DNA of 38,593 nt from Cocleimonas sp. (GTDB lineage Bacteria > Pseudomonadota > Gammaproteobacteria > Thiotrichales > Thiotrichaceae). The stretch lies in NCBI GenBank assembly GCA_023145535.1, contig JAGLDQ010000022.1:1-38593 (forward strand), given 5' to 3'. A program made the position numbers and the translations under genes. The notes beneath the pieces are model-generated. The model did no database searches. It was given only the letters and a program-made list of their open reading frames with translations, and was not told the DNA's origin. Positions 15,770-22,809 of the stretch are shown piece by piece; the stretch's first letter is position 1, and the number at the start of each line of letters is the position of its first letter.

Positions 15770-17449
15770 TTAAATGCCCCATTGAGGTGACTCAGGCGTA
15801 CCAATAAACCAGAATTGCAATACGGGGTAACCATAGCTTGCAACTAAATAAATCAACATCGCCCAGTTCCAGAAAGATAAGCTGTTGAGTAACGTTGGGA
15901 CTTTTAACGGGGGATGAATGGCTTCGGCATAACTCACTTCTTGTTCTGCTTTAGTCGCCATTGGCTGACGTGATGTCATGAATAGAATATAGACAAATAG
16001 AAGCCCTGAAACTAGTAACATAATAGCTCCAATATTCATAATAAGCATGGAGAAATCCCATGACCTTACCAGTTCTTCGGCTTGCTGATAGGCTTGTACG
16101 GTATCAACACGACGCGGTTGTCCAATCAGCCCTAGGTAATGCCACGGCATCGTGGTGACCCACATGCCAATAAACCATAACCATAATTGCGTGAGGACTA
16201 GTTTGTTGGAATACAATTGATGCCCTGTGATTTTGGGCCACAGCCAATAAGCGGCCGCAAAATACATAATGACGGTTGTGCCACCATAAATGAGGTGGAA
16301 ATGTCCCGGTATCCATTGGGTATTATGAATCAACGCATCTAAGGAGTAGGCGGCATTAATGACACCTCCCCATCCCCCCACGGTTAACATCAACAGCGAT
16401 AAAGTCGAGGCTAATACCACAGGATTGCTATAGTCCAATGTTTTGAGCCAGCCAAAAAGCCCCGTGCCGCCGCGTAAGCGCCCCGCTATTTCTAGGGTGG
16501 CAATAATGGTAAAGCCAGTGATCATGGTGGGAACAGCGACCATAAAGGTGCCAAACATATGTAATAATTTCCAACCAGCGGCGACCATTGGATCCATGTA
16601 TAAATGGTGCATTCCAATCGGAACAGAGAAGATAAAGAGCATTACAAATGCGATACGGGCAAATTCATCACTAAATAATTTGCCGCCCGCTTCTTTTGGT
16701 AAAATAGCGTACATTACTAAGTAAGCGGGAAATAACCAAAAGTAAACAATACCATGCAAGGTTTCAGAAAAGAGAACTCTTGCGAGTCCTGGATCTAAGG
16801 TATCGACCCAACCTAGCGAGACAGGAATTAATTGGAACACCACCTCAGCGGCCACCCCAATCGATGTCCATAACCATAATAAAGCATTCAATACCGTGCC
16901 ATACATGATTAAAGGGACAGGTTTACCAGGATTCGCTTTTTTCCACTGCACGGTTGAAACAACCATTAAAATGCACCAGAACCAAGAGCCAACCACTAAT
17001 AGCGCGGCACCAATATAAAAAACAGGGTGTGCTATTTCTGGAGGGTAAAAGGTATACAGTATCGAGGCATGACCCGTCAGCAACGTACTGGCGGCAAGTA
17101 ATACGCCAAGGGTTGACATCCAAAAACCGATCCAAGCAAAGCGAGGAGACCATAGCGCCTGTTTTAGACTATGTACCGCCGTATGGTAACCAAATCCTAT
17201 AATAAAATAGGTACTGAGCACATACGCCATCAGCACTCCATGCGTGGAGGTCGAGGCATAATAAACCGCTGCATTTTCAATCGCAGGAAACATGCCGCTA
17301 CGCTCAAGGACTTGATACGCCCCCATGGGTATGGCTAACCCAAAGGCAGCAAAGGCGACGAAAAAATTCCAAAAAGCCAACTTGTTTGTGGAGTCAGTGG
17401 TTGCAGCAGATAATGCAATATCACTGGTTTTAATCGATGATGTTGCCAT
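15770..17449 (-). CDS. cbaA: B-type (ba3-like) cytochrome c oxidase subunit I
   Basis: 559 residues, near the 562 of Thermus ba3. About 13 membrane helices. Ligands seen: His70 (haem b, STHGVLMAYV), CuB His232 with Tyr236 one turn later (SETLHGIVYFWLFP, the cross-linked His-Tyr pair), CuB His281-His282 (GMHHLYMDP), His383 (haem a3) and His385 (haem b) in WIPGHFHLIYGG. The helix VI pattern HxxxYFW and absence of the A-family D-channel motif place it in the B family, known for high oxygen affinity and reduced proton pumping. Start and subunit II stop overlap as TAATG. Confidence 0.95.
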   Translation of the reverse strand: MATSSIKTSDIALSAATTDSTNKLAFWNFFVAFAAFGLAIPMGAYQVLERSGMFPAIENAAVYYASTSTHGVLMAYVLSTYFIIGFGYHTAVHSLKQALWSPRFAWIGFWMSTLGVLLAASTLLTGHASILYTFYPPEIAHPVFYIGAALLVVGSWFWCILMVVSTVQWKKANPGKPVPLIMYGTVLNALLWLWTSIGVAAEVVFQLIPVSLGWVDTLDPGLARVLFSETLHGIVYFWLFPAYLVMYAILPKEAGGKLFSDEFARIAFVMLFIFSVPIGMHHLYMDPMVAAGWKLLHMFGTFMVAVPTMITGFTIIATLEIAGRLRGGTGLFGWLKTLDYSNPVVLASTLSLLMLTVGGWGGVINAAYSLDALIHNTQWIPGHFHLIYGGTTVIMYFAAAYWLWPKITGHQLYSNKLVLTQLWLWFIGMWVTTMPWHYLGLIGQPRRVDTVQAYQQAEELVRSWDFSMLIMNIGAIMLLVSGLLFVYILFMTSRQPMATKAEQEVSYAEAIHPPLKVPTLLNSLSFWNWAMLIYLVASYGYPVLQFWFIGTPESPQWGI

Positions 17450-17979
17450 TAGTGAACCTCAGCGGTTAATTTAAAATTATCTTTAGGCACAATTTTGATC
17501 ATGCCATACATATAGGCGTGAGCAAGCCCACAATATTCATCACAAATCACAGGAAAATCACCAAGACGGGTAAAGCTGGTCGTTAATTCAGACACATATC
17601 CTGGAACAATCATCGTATTCATATTACTGAAAGGAATGAGTACGCCATGCAGTACATCAAAGGATGCTATTCTGAATTTAACGGGTGTATTAATCGGGAC
17701 TTCAATGTGCTGTGGATAGAAACCATAACGTGCGGCCACCATCGTCACCACTAATGCACCATCAACATCTCGATGAATACCGAGTTTATCTTCCATAAAC
17801 TCTCCTCCACCAACACCAGAGGTCAAATGAAGATGCGCGGAATCAATGACTTCTACATTGCTTGGGGGATGTACGTTTTCTACAGCAGCGTAATAAATTA
17901 TCAGTACCCAAGTAAGGAGGACAATACCTGAGGTCATTATTATCCACTTCTTCTCAAGTGGATCAATATGGATGGACAT
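17449..17979 (-). CDS. cbaB: Cytochrome c oxidase subunit II, CuA type (ba3 family)
   Basis: 176 residues. A single N-terminal transmembrane helix (about 12-32) anchors a periplasmic cupredoxin domain. The CuA site is complete: His111 (DVLHGVLI), then CDEYCGLAHAYM giving Cys146, Glu148 carbonyl, Cys150, His154 and Met157. Only one membrane helix is present, as in Thermus ba3, unlike the two of A-type oxidases; the second is supplied by the small subunit upstream. AAGGAAG before the ATG is a clear ribosome site and overlaps the end region of that small gene. Confidence 0.95.
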   Translation of the reverse strand: MSIHIDPLEKKWIIMTSGIVLLTWVLIIYYAAVENVHPPSNVEVIDSAHLHLTSGVGGGEFMEDKLGIHRDVDGALVVTMVAARYGFYPQHIEVPINTPVKFRIASFDVLHGVLIPFSNMNTMIVPGYVSELTTSFTRLGDFPVICDEYCGLAHAYMYGMIKIVPKDNFKLTAEVH

Positions 17980-17993
17980 ATCGTTAGCTTCCT

Positions 17994-18146
17994 TTAATTA
18001 AGCGGACCACGAGCAACAAATAGCTCAAACCAAAAATATAGGAAACCAAGACTAAACAGTATTCCGTAAATAAAGAGGATGGCCCATGTCCCTTTCGGCG
18101 AACTCTCAAGAATTTTTTTCTGCTCTTCTTCGGACATTTTTTTCAT
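17994..18146 (-). CDS. Small single-helix oxidase subunit (CbaD/subunit IIa-like)
   Basis: 50 residues from ATG 18146 to TAA 17994. A charged N-terminus (MSEEEQKKILESSPKG) is followed by one transmembrane helix (WAILFIYGILFSLGFLYFWFELFV) and a short RGPLN tail. It is the first gene of the oxidase operon, 14 bases before subunit II. Position, size and single helix match subunit IIa of ba3 oxidases, which fills the place of the missing second helix of subunit II. The sequence identity to known IIa proteins could not be assessed. Confidence 0.8.
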   Translation of the reverse strand: MKKMSEEEQKKILESSPKGTWAILFIYGILFSLGFLYFWFELFVARGPLN

Positions 18147-18332
18147 ATCATTTCCTTGTGAATTTAACCCTTAAATAATACCGTGTTATTTAAAATCGAA
18201 TTAACCAAAAAAACACAAGGTTAATGATTGGTTTTATTTCTACTAACAAATTAATTACTAATGGATGATAGCAAGTTACACTACATGCTAATAAAAATAT
18301 AGCCTCAATATGCGGTATTTAAAAAATGAACG

Positions 18333-18374
18333 CATTGCGAACGATCAATGCCTGCTGATTGATAATTCGCAATG
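18333..18374. promoter_or_regulatory. 42-base imperfect palindrome in the fcc/oxidase spacer
   Basis: Arms CATTGCGAAcgATCAAT and ATTGATaaTTCGCAATG are complementary over 17 bases except two central mismatches, around an 8-base spacer GCCTGCTG. There is no adjacent T run, so an operator or cruciform is likelier than a terminator. It lies about 190 bases from the oxidase operon start and about 280 from fccA. Confidence 0.55.
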
Positions 18375-18410
18375 AAAAACAGCATTTAAGGGTGGTATGT
18401 TGCCATTTGA

Positions 18411-18424
18411 GTGACATAAATCAA
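18411..18424. promoter_or_regulatory. FNR/CRP-like dyad GTGAC-ATAA-ATCAA
   Basis: One half site (ATCAA) matches the FNR consensus TTGAT-N4-ATCAA fully; the other (GTGAC) keeps the TGA core. Spacing of four is correct. The nearby FNR-like regulator at 9053-9757 has the matching E-x-x-S-R recognition helix. Prediction from pattern only. Confidence 0.45.
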
Positions 18425-18650
18425 TGAATAAGCCGATTATCTCTTACAATTTGCTCTATTTTTAAGCATTGCGATTGAGCTTATTAGTTTATTCTTATAT
18501 TGAAAATATCCTAATGATTTATTTCCATTAATAGAAAAAGTAAGTTAAATTCTATTAAAGAATGACACGGTTAGAGATTCAATTTTATAATAAGAAATTG
18601 GTTTTTTTATTCCAAAATCATAATTATGTATATAACATAAGGATTACCTA

Positions 18651-19094
18651 ATGAAAGCGTTTTTGTTATCTTTCTTTCTTATTGTCAGTGCTCTGAGTTT
18701 TGTCAATACCGTCACTGCCAAGGATATTATTGGCGGCTTAACCTTAAAGGAAAACTTTGAGCTAGCAGAACAATACCCGATGCCCTCTCCTTGGCTTTTA
18801 TCTGCCCAATGTTCTGCGTGTCATGGCACGATGGGGACGGAGTTCGATGATATTATTCCCCCTTTAGCGGGTATGGATAAACAAGAATTTATTGACAAAA
18901 TGCAAGAATATAAAACAAAAGATGCCAATCAATTTATTGTTATGGGCATTATCACACAGCCAATAACGGATAAAGAAATTGAAGCAATGGCAGACTTCTT
19001 TGCTAAATTAAAACCAGTCTCTCGGAGTCTAGGAAAAGTGCCTTACGATGTCGTCGTGCCTGACTGGGCTAACATGAATAGCGGAGCAAAGTAA
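18651..19094 (+). CDS. fccA: Cytochrome c subunit of flavocytochrome c sulfide dehydrogenase
   Basis: 147 residues. Signal peptide (about 1-23, AFLLSFFLIVSALSFVNTVTA), then a single haem motif CSACH (Cys54, Cys57, His58) in a small class I cytochrome fold with MxxFFAKLKP near the end. The FccA of Allochromatium has two haems; this one has a single haem, as in green sulfur bacteria and several other gammaproteobacteria. It takes electrons from the FccB flavin and passes them to a periplasmic cytochrome. Five bases separate it from fccB. Confidence 0.88.
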   Translation: MKAFLLSFFLIVSALSFVNTVTAKDIIGGLTLKENFELAEQYPMPSPWLLSAQCSACHGTMGTEFDDIIPPLAGMDKQEFIDKMQEYKTKDANQFIVMGIITQPITDKEIEAMADFFAKLKPVSRSLGKVPYDVVVPDWANMNSGAK

Positions 19095-19099
19095 TCAAG

Positions 19100-20422
19100 A
19101 TGAATAAGAAAGATTTGAATAAAAAAAAGGGCATGTCTCGTCGTCAAATGCTGAAAATGTTAGGCGCAACCGCTGCAACCTATGGATTACTTGGGGCATC
19201 CAGCAAAGTTTTTTCTAAAAGTGCGCCACATATTGTCATTGTGGGTGGCGGAATCGGCGGCGCAGCAGCGGCTAAATACCTTCGTTTACTCAATGCTGAC
19301 GTTAAAATCACGCTAATCGAACCTAATTCACAATATATCTTCTGCCCAGGCAGTAACGAAGTCATTCCTGGTTGGATAACGCTTGAAGATTTAATGGTCA
19401 CTTATACGGCTTTAAAAACACGTTACCATGTCAATGTCATTCATGATAAAGCAAGTATTATCGACTATGATAAAAAACAGCTCCGCTTAGAAAAAGGCAC
19501 GGTGCTTAATTATCATAAACTCATTGTTTCTCCCGGCCCTATGCATGGTTATCACGCCATCGAAGGGTTTAGTAAAGCGCTGGCTGATGGTGATTTTCCC
19601 TCCGCTTATAATGCGGGCAAACAAACGATGACGCTACGTAATCAGATCCTCTCGATGAAGCAAGGCGGAACGGTTATTATCGCCCCGCCAGAAAATGATT
19701 ATCGTTGCCCGCCTGCGCCTTATGAACGTGCCTCCTTTATTGCGGCGATGTTAAAAGAAAAAAATCCAACGGCAAAAATACTTATTTTAGATGCGAAAGA
19801 TAGCTTTGTTCTTTCTGATAACTATAATTTTTATTGGAAGAAGACCTTTGGCTATGGCACTGACAACAGCATGATTGAATGGGTACCCAAAAAGAAAGGC
19901 GGTAAAGTGGTCAAACTGGATGCCACTCATCATGCGGTTATCACGGCAGATGGACAATCCCATAAAGGCGACGTAATCAATATCATCCCGCCAGAAGCCG
20001 CAGGATTATTTGCGCTGAAGAATGATCTAGCCGATACACAGTGGTGTCCCGTTGACTTTTTAGACTTTAGCTCAATGCGACATGATGATGTTTATGTGAT
20101 TGGCGATAGTGTCGATGGCGCACCCATGCCAAAAACAGGCTATATTGCTAGTAATCAAGCACGTATCGTGGTGCAAGCCATCAATGATGAACTCCACGGC
20201 AAAGAACTGAGTACCCCGTTCATTATCAATGATTGCGTTGCAATGGCAGGACACGACTATGGTATGGCACTCTCCACAACCTTCCGCTATGCAGGCAAAG
20301 GAAAGCGCTTAAAGGATTTATATTACATTCCAGAAGCAGAAACCAACCCTGCTAAACAGATTGTACGTCAACAAGTGGCAGAAAATTGGCAGCGAACATT
20401 CCGTAAAGACATCTTTGAGTAG
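19100..20422 (+). CDS. fccB: Flavoprotein subunit of flavocytochrome c sulfide dehydrogenase
   Basis: 440 residues. It opens with a twin-arginine-type signal (MSRRQMLKMLGATAATYGLL), suiting export of a folded flavoprotein. The FAD-binding GxGxxG is IVIVGGGIGGAAAAKYL (about 45-61); a second FAD contact is VYVIGDSVDGAPMPKTG. The redox-active cysteines appear as Cys203 in NDYRCPPAPYER and Cys379 in INDCVAMAG, the places of the catalytic disulfide in Allochromatium FccB. The enzyme oxidises sulfide to polysulfide/sulfur in the periplasm. Operon with fccA; convergent with a broken oxidoreductase gene. Confidence 0.93.
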   Translation: MNKKDLNKKKGMSRRQMLKMLGATAATYGLLGASSKVFSKSAPHIVIVGGGIGGAAAAKYLRLLNADVKITLIEPNSQYIFCPGSNEVIPGWITLEDLMVTYTALKTRYHVNVIHDKASIIDYDKKQLRLEKGTVLNYHKLIVSPGPMHGYHAIEGFSKALADGDFPSAYNAGKQTMTLRNQILSMKQGGTVIIAPPENDYRCPPAPYERASFIAAMLKEKNPTAKILILDAKDSFVLSDNYNFYWKKTFGYGTDNSMIEWVPKKKGGKVVKLDATHHAVITADGQSHKGDVINIIPPEAAGLFALKNDLADTQWCPVDFLDFSSMRHDDVYVIGDSVDGAPMPKTGYIASNQARIVVQAINDELHGKELSTPFIINDCVAMAGHDYGMALSTTFRYAGKGKRLKDLYYIPEAETNPAKQIVRQQVAENWQRTFRKDIFE

Positions 20423-20476
20423 TGTGCTCCCTTTCAGTTCTACGTTTTTTCATGCTCGGAGTATGTATCTGACTCT

Positions 20477-20621
20477 CTATTCATTTTTTACCATCCTTCT
20501 TAAGTTAGTAGCCCTGTTTACTAATAGGTTGGAAACTATAGCACCCGATAAAATCGACGCACCTGCATGATCCCCTGGAGGGTGAACACTTGCCCCTGCG
20601 TAGTATAAGTCAGTTTCGTCA
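20477..20621 (-). pseudogene. C-terminal stub of a CrtI/phytoene-desaturase-like FAD oxidoreductase
   Basis: 47 codons remain before TAG at 20477. The visible part, DLYYAGASVHPPGDHAGASI then LSGAIVSNLL, is the C-terminal FAD-contact motif (LYxAGAxxHPxG...SG) of the CrtI-like amine-oxidase superfamily. The frame runs to the left end of the insertion sequence and no upstream part is present, so the gene has lost about nine tenths of its length. Which CrtI-like enzyme it was cannot be told. Confidence 0.7.
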
Positions 20622-20640
20622 GACGTTGTTGCATAAATCA
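20622..20640 (+). repeat. Left terminal inverted repeat of the IS903-type element
   Basis: Reads GACGTTGTTGCATAAATCA. It differs from the inverted right end at positions 2 and 18 only. Confidence 0.85.
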
Positions 20641-20663
20641 TAATCGTCACCATTTATAGGTGT

Positions 20664-21594
20664 ATGAAAAACAAACAAAGCTATCGAATCAAAAATTGGA
20701 AAGAATACAATCAGGCTCTCGTTAACCGAGGCTCTCTCACCCTTTGGTTTGAAGAGGCTCAAATAGAGAAGTGGTATCACACAGAAAAAGCAACAAAACG
20801 CGGATCGCCTACCTATTATTCTGATACAGCCATTCAATGTGGTCTTGTTATCCGTGAAGTGTTTTCTTTGCCCCTACGAGCCACAGAAGGGTTTCTCTAC
20901 TTCGGCTTAATTTGGATATTCCAAATTATACAACATTCAGCCGCCGTCAATAGACTCTCGATGTTCAAATCCCCCGATGTAAAGCGGGTAAGGCGATGCC
21001 TATTGTCATTGATTCAACCGGCCTAAAAGTGTACGAAGAAGGTGAGTGGAAAGTAAGAAAGCATGGCGTAACCAAACGCCGTACAGGGCGAAAGTTGCAC
21101 CTTGCCATTGACGTGAATACGCATGAAATTGTTGCTGTTGAGCTCACGACGAATTCGGTGGGTGATTCTGAAGTATTGCCTGATTTACTAGACCAAATTG
21201 AGGACACTCAAGCAATAGAGGCGGTATCCGCCGATGGAGCGTATGATACAAAAGAATGTCATAAAGCGATTAAAGAGCGAAAAGCCGAAGCGATTATTCC
21301 CCCAGAGAAGGGTCGATTGAGTGGCCATCAGAAGACGGTGAAACTCACCCTAGAACAGCACTCGTTAAACTCTGCGAGGAATTAGGTAAGAAGGAATGGA
21401 AAAAAGTTAGTGGATCCCACCGAAGAAGTTTAGCGGAAACAGCCATGTTTCGTTTTAAATGCTTGCTCAGTGGGAATCTAAAGAATCGACGTTTTGGTAG
21501 TCAAGTAACAGAAGCTTATTGCCGAGCAGTTGCGATGAATAAAATGACATTTTTAGGTATGCCAAATTCTGTTTTACAGGGTGATTCTGCCTAA
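20664..21594 (+). pseudogene. IS903-group transposase, inactivated by two frameshifts and a stop
   Basis: The protein starts as INxx-like IS903: SYRIKNWKEYNQALVNRG and SLTLWFEEAQIEKWY. It changes frame near 20900, meets TAG at 20951, and continues as MPIVIDSTGLKVYEEGEWKV with the first catalytic Asp and SADGAYDT with the second. It changes frame again near 21310 and ends with RRSLAETAMFRFK holding the catalytic Glu and NKMTFLGMPNS. All DDE residues are still present but in three frames, so the element should not be able to move by itself. Confidence 0.88.
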
Positions 21595-21627
21595 AATAAA
21601 GGGCAAGGCTTTTGCTCGCATTGAGTT

Positions 21628-21646
21628 TCATTTATGCAACAACGCC
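21628..21646 (-). repeat. Right terminal inverted repeat of the IS903-type element
   Basis: On the minus strand it reads GGCGTTGTTGCATAAATGA, pairing with the left end. Confidence 0.85.
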
Positions 21647-21657
21647 ATGCGTAAGTC

Positions 21658-21795
21658 CTATAAAATATCATTTAATTTTTTTTCATTTCTAGAGATTATA
21701 ATTACTTTATTATCAACGTGTAATTTTTTTATTATTTGATAACCAATACCAGAAGTCCCCCCTGTAATGACTATAACTTTGTTATTCAATATCAT
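21658..21795 (-). pseudogene. N-terminal stub of a short-chain dehydrogenase/reductase
   Basis: 45 codons from ATG 21795 (ribosome site AAGAGA) to TAG at 21658. Seen: the Rossmann nucleotide motif VIVITGGTSGIGYQIIKKL with TGxxxGIG, then VIIISRNEKKLNDIL, the second strand with the Arg that favours NADP(H). SDR proteins run to about 250 residues, so four fifths is missing; the IS right end is 11 bases beyond the stop. Same strand and same accessory patch as the CrtI-like stub, so the two may once have formed one operon. Confidence 0.8.
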
Positions 21796-21877
21796 ATTTT
21801 TATCTCTTGAATGGAATGTAGAAAACATAATAAAAAACACATATGATACAAGTAAGTAGACTCAATGTGATTGTTTT

Positions 21878-21891
21878 TTGATCTTCATCAA
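21878..21891. promoter_or_regulatory. Perfect FNR/CRP-type box TTGAT-CTTC-ATCAA
   Basis: Exact match to the TTGAT-N4-ATCAA consensus, in the spacer between the divergent SDR stub (start 21795) and a Crp/Fnr-family gene (start 21955). It stands 63 bases before the regulator and 82 before the SDR, so it could serve either. It may bind the adjacent regulator or the FNR-like protein at 9053. Confidence 0.65.
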
Positions 21892-21954
21892 TTATTACTT
21901 TCCGCTTAATATTAGGTACAATAAAAACCAATATCATTAACCTTGGTTAAAAAA

Positions 21955-22491
21955 ATGAATTTAGATAATTTATTTGACATAAAAGGAAAGGAAATACTTA
22001 AGAAAAAAAAAGAACATGTGTTTATTCAAGGAGATAAAAATAACTCGCTCTATTTTATAAAAACAGGATTACTTAAAGCTTATTATATCTCTCCAAAAGG
22101 AAAGGAGTTTGTTAAATCATTTATAACAGAAGGTAATATTGCCATTAATTTATCTTCTGCCTACTTTGAAAAACCTTGCACTTTTAGTCTGCAATGTATA
22201 GAAGATACTGCAATGTTAGAAATTCCACTTTCTTTAATTGATGCTTATCGAAAGAAAAATCATGACTTATCCAATCAAGTTATTGATCTATTATTGGAGT
22301 TTTCTTTGAAAAAAGAAAAAAGGGAATTTGAGTTTCTCTGCCTTTCAGCGGAGGATCGTTATAAAATGCTTTCTCAAGAAAATTCAGACCTTTTAAAGCG
22401 TTTGACTCAGAATGACATTGCTCATTATTTAGGCATAACACCTGTTGGGCTAAGCAGAATTATCAGTAGAAATTCGGTATCTTTCCTATAA
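21955..22491 (+). CDS. Crp/Fnr family transcriptional regulator
   Basis: 178 residues from ATG 21955; a TTG at 21943 would add four. The N-terminal cNMP-type beta-roll (HVFIQGDKNNSLYFIKTGLLKAYY) lacks FNR-type cysteine spacing. The C-terminal helix-turn-helix (LTQNDIAHYLGITPVGLSRIISR) ends quickly, giving a protein shorter than the usual 200-230 residues; the family type with LGITPxxLSRI is common in Bacteroidetes. The gene is markedly AT-rich and Lys-rich compared with its surroundings, which suggests transfer together with the SDR stub. Divergent promoter with a perfect FNR-type box. Confidence 0.82.
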   Translation: MNLDNLFDIKGKEILKKKKEHVFIQGDKNNSLYFIKTGLLKAYYISPKGKEFVKSFITEGNIAINLSSAYFEKPCTFSLQCIEDTAMLEIPLSLIDAYRKKNHDLSNQVIDLLLEFSLKKEKREFEFLCLSAEDRYKMLSQENSDLLKRLTQNDIAHYLGITPVGLSRIISRNSVSFL

Positions 22492-22809
22492 GAAGCGATG
22501 ATATTTTTATCTACATTTTTAATTAGGATTGGGCATCCTTCATCTGTGCTAAAAGTAGTTTACACTTCTATTAACCGACCCTGATATGTGCCAGCGCTTG
22601 GTCGGTTACGTAAACTCCATCGACCCTACAAAAGAGAATAAAGTGTCAACTGAAATAGGAAGGGTGCCTAGGATTGGTATAAATCCCTCTGATTTTATTG
22701 GATGATGAATCAGGGGATTCGATAGACAGCATTATTTTTTAGCGATACCCACTACAAAGGTGTCAATGGGTACATGAAGATGCCTATTTAGGGATATTAT
22801 TCCACTCAG
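22492..22809. other. Intergenic with three hairpin-forming repeats between convergent genes
   Basis: 318 bases between the regulator and the RTX gene, both ending here. Hairpins: 22558-22615 (listed separately); 22682-22719, AATCCC(T)CTGATT with AATCAGGGGATT and one bulge; and about 22747-22773, TACCCA with TGGGTA. None has a clean T run, though TTATTTTTT lies at 22732-22740. It could hold the 3' structures of both genes or the remains of a mobile element. Confidence 0.5.
22558..22615. repeat. Two-tier inverted repeat GTTTAC/AACCGACC ... GGTCGGTT/GTAAAC
   Basis: Inner stem AACCGACC (22573-22580) with GGTCGGTT (22600-22607) is perfect; outer GTTTAC (22558-22563) with GTAAAC (22610-22615) is perfect too. 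Loop of 19 bases. No T run. The role is unknown. Confidence 0.5.

Larger units (their letters stand above)
18147..18650. other. 504-base divergent control region between the oxidase operon and fccAB
   Basis: Non-coding on both strands and rich in A+T. It holds the 42-base imperfect palindrome at 18333-18374 and the FNR/CRP-like dyad at 18411-18424, both nearly midway. A ribosome site AAGGA (18639-18643) precedes fccA. No reading frame of note was found. Confidence 0.7.
20622..21646 (+). mobile_element. IS903-type (IS5 family) insertion sequence, decayed
   Basis: 1025 bases, bounded by 19-base terminal inverted repeats (17 of 19 identical) reading G(A/G)CGTTGTTGCATAAAT. The transposase resembles the IS903 group (IS5 family), which has elements of about 1050 bases. 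The expected 9-bp target duplication is missing: GTTTCGTCA on the left against ATGCGTAAG on the right. This, and the truncated genes on either side, suggests a deletion next to the element or recombination between copies. Confidence 0.88.

Noticed and set aside
20940..20990. tRNA-like TTCAAATCC stretch
   Set aside because: Lies within the IS903-type transposase and has no cloverleaf around it.
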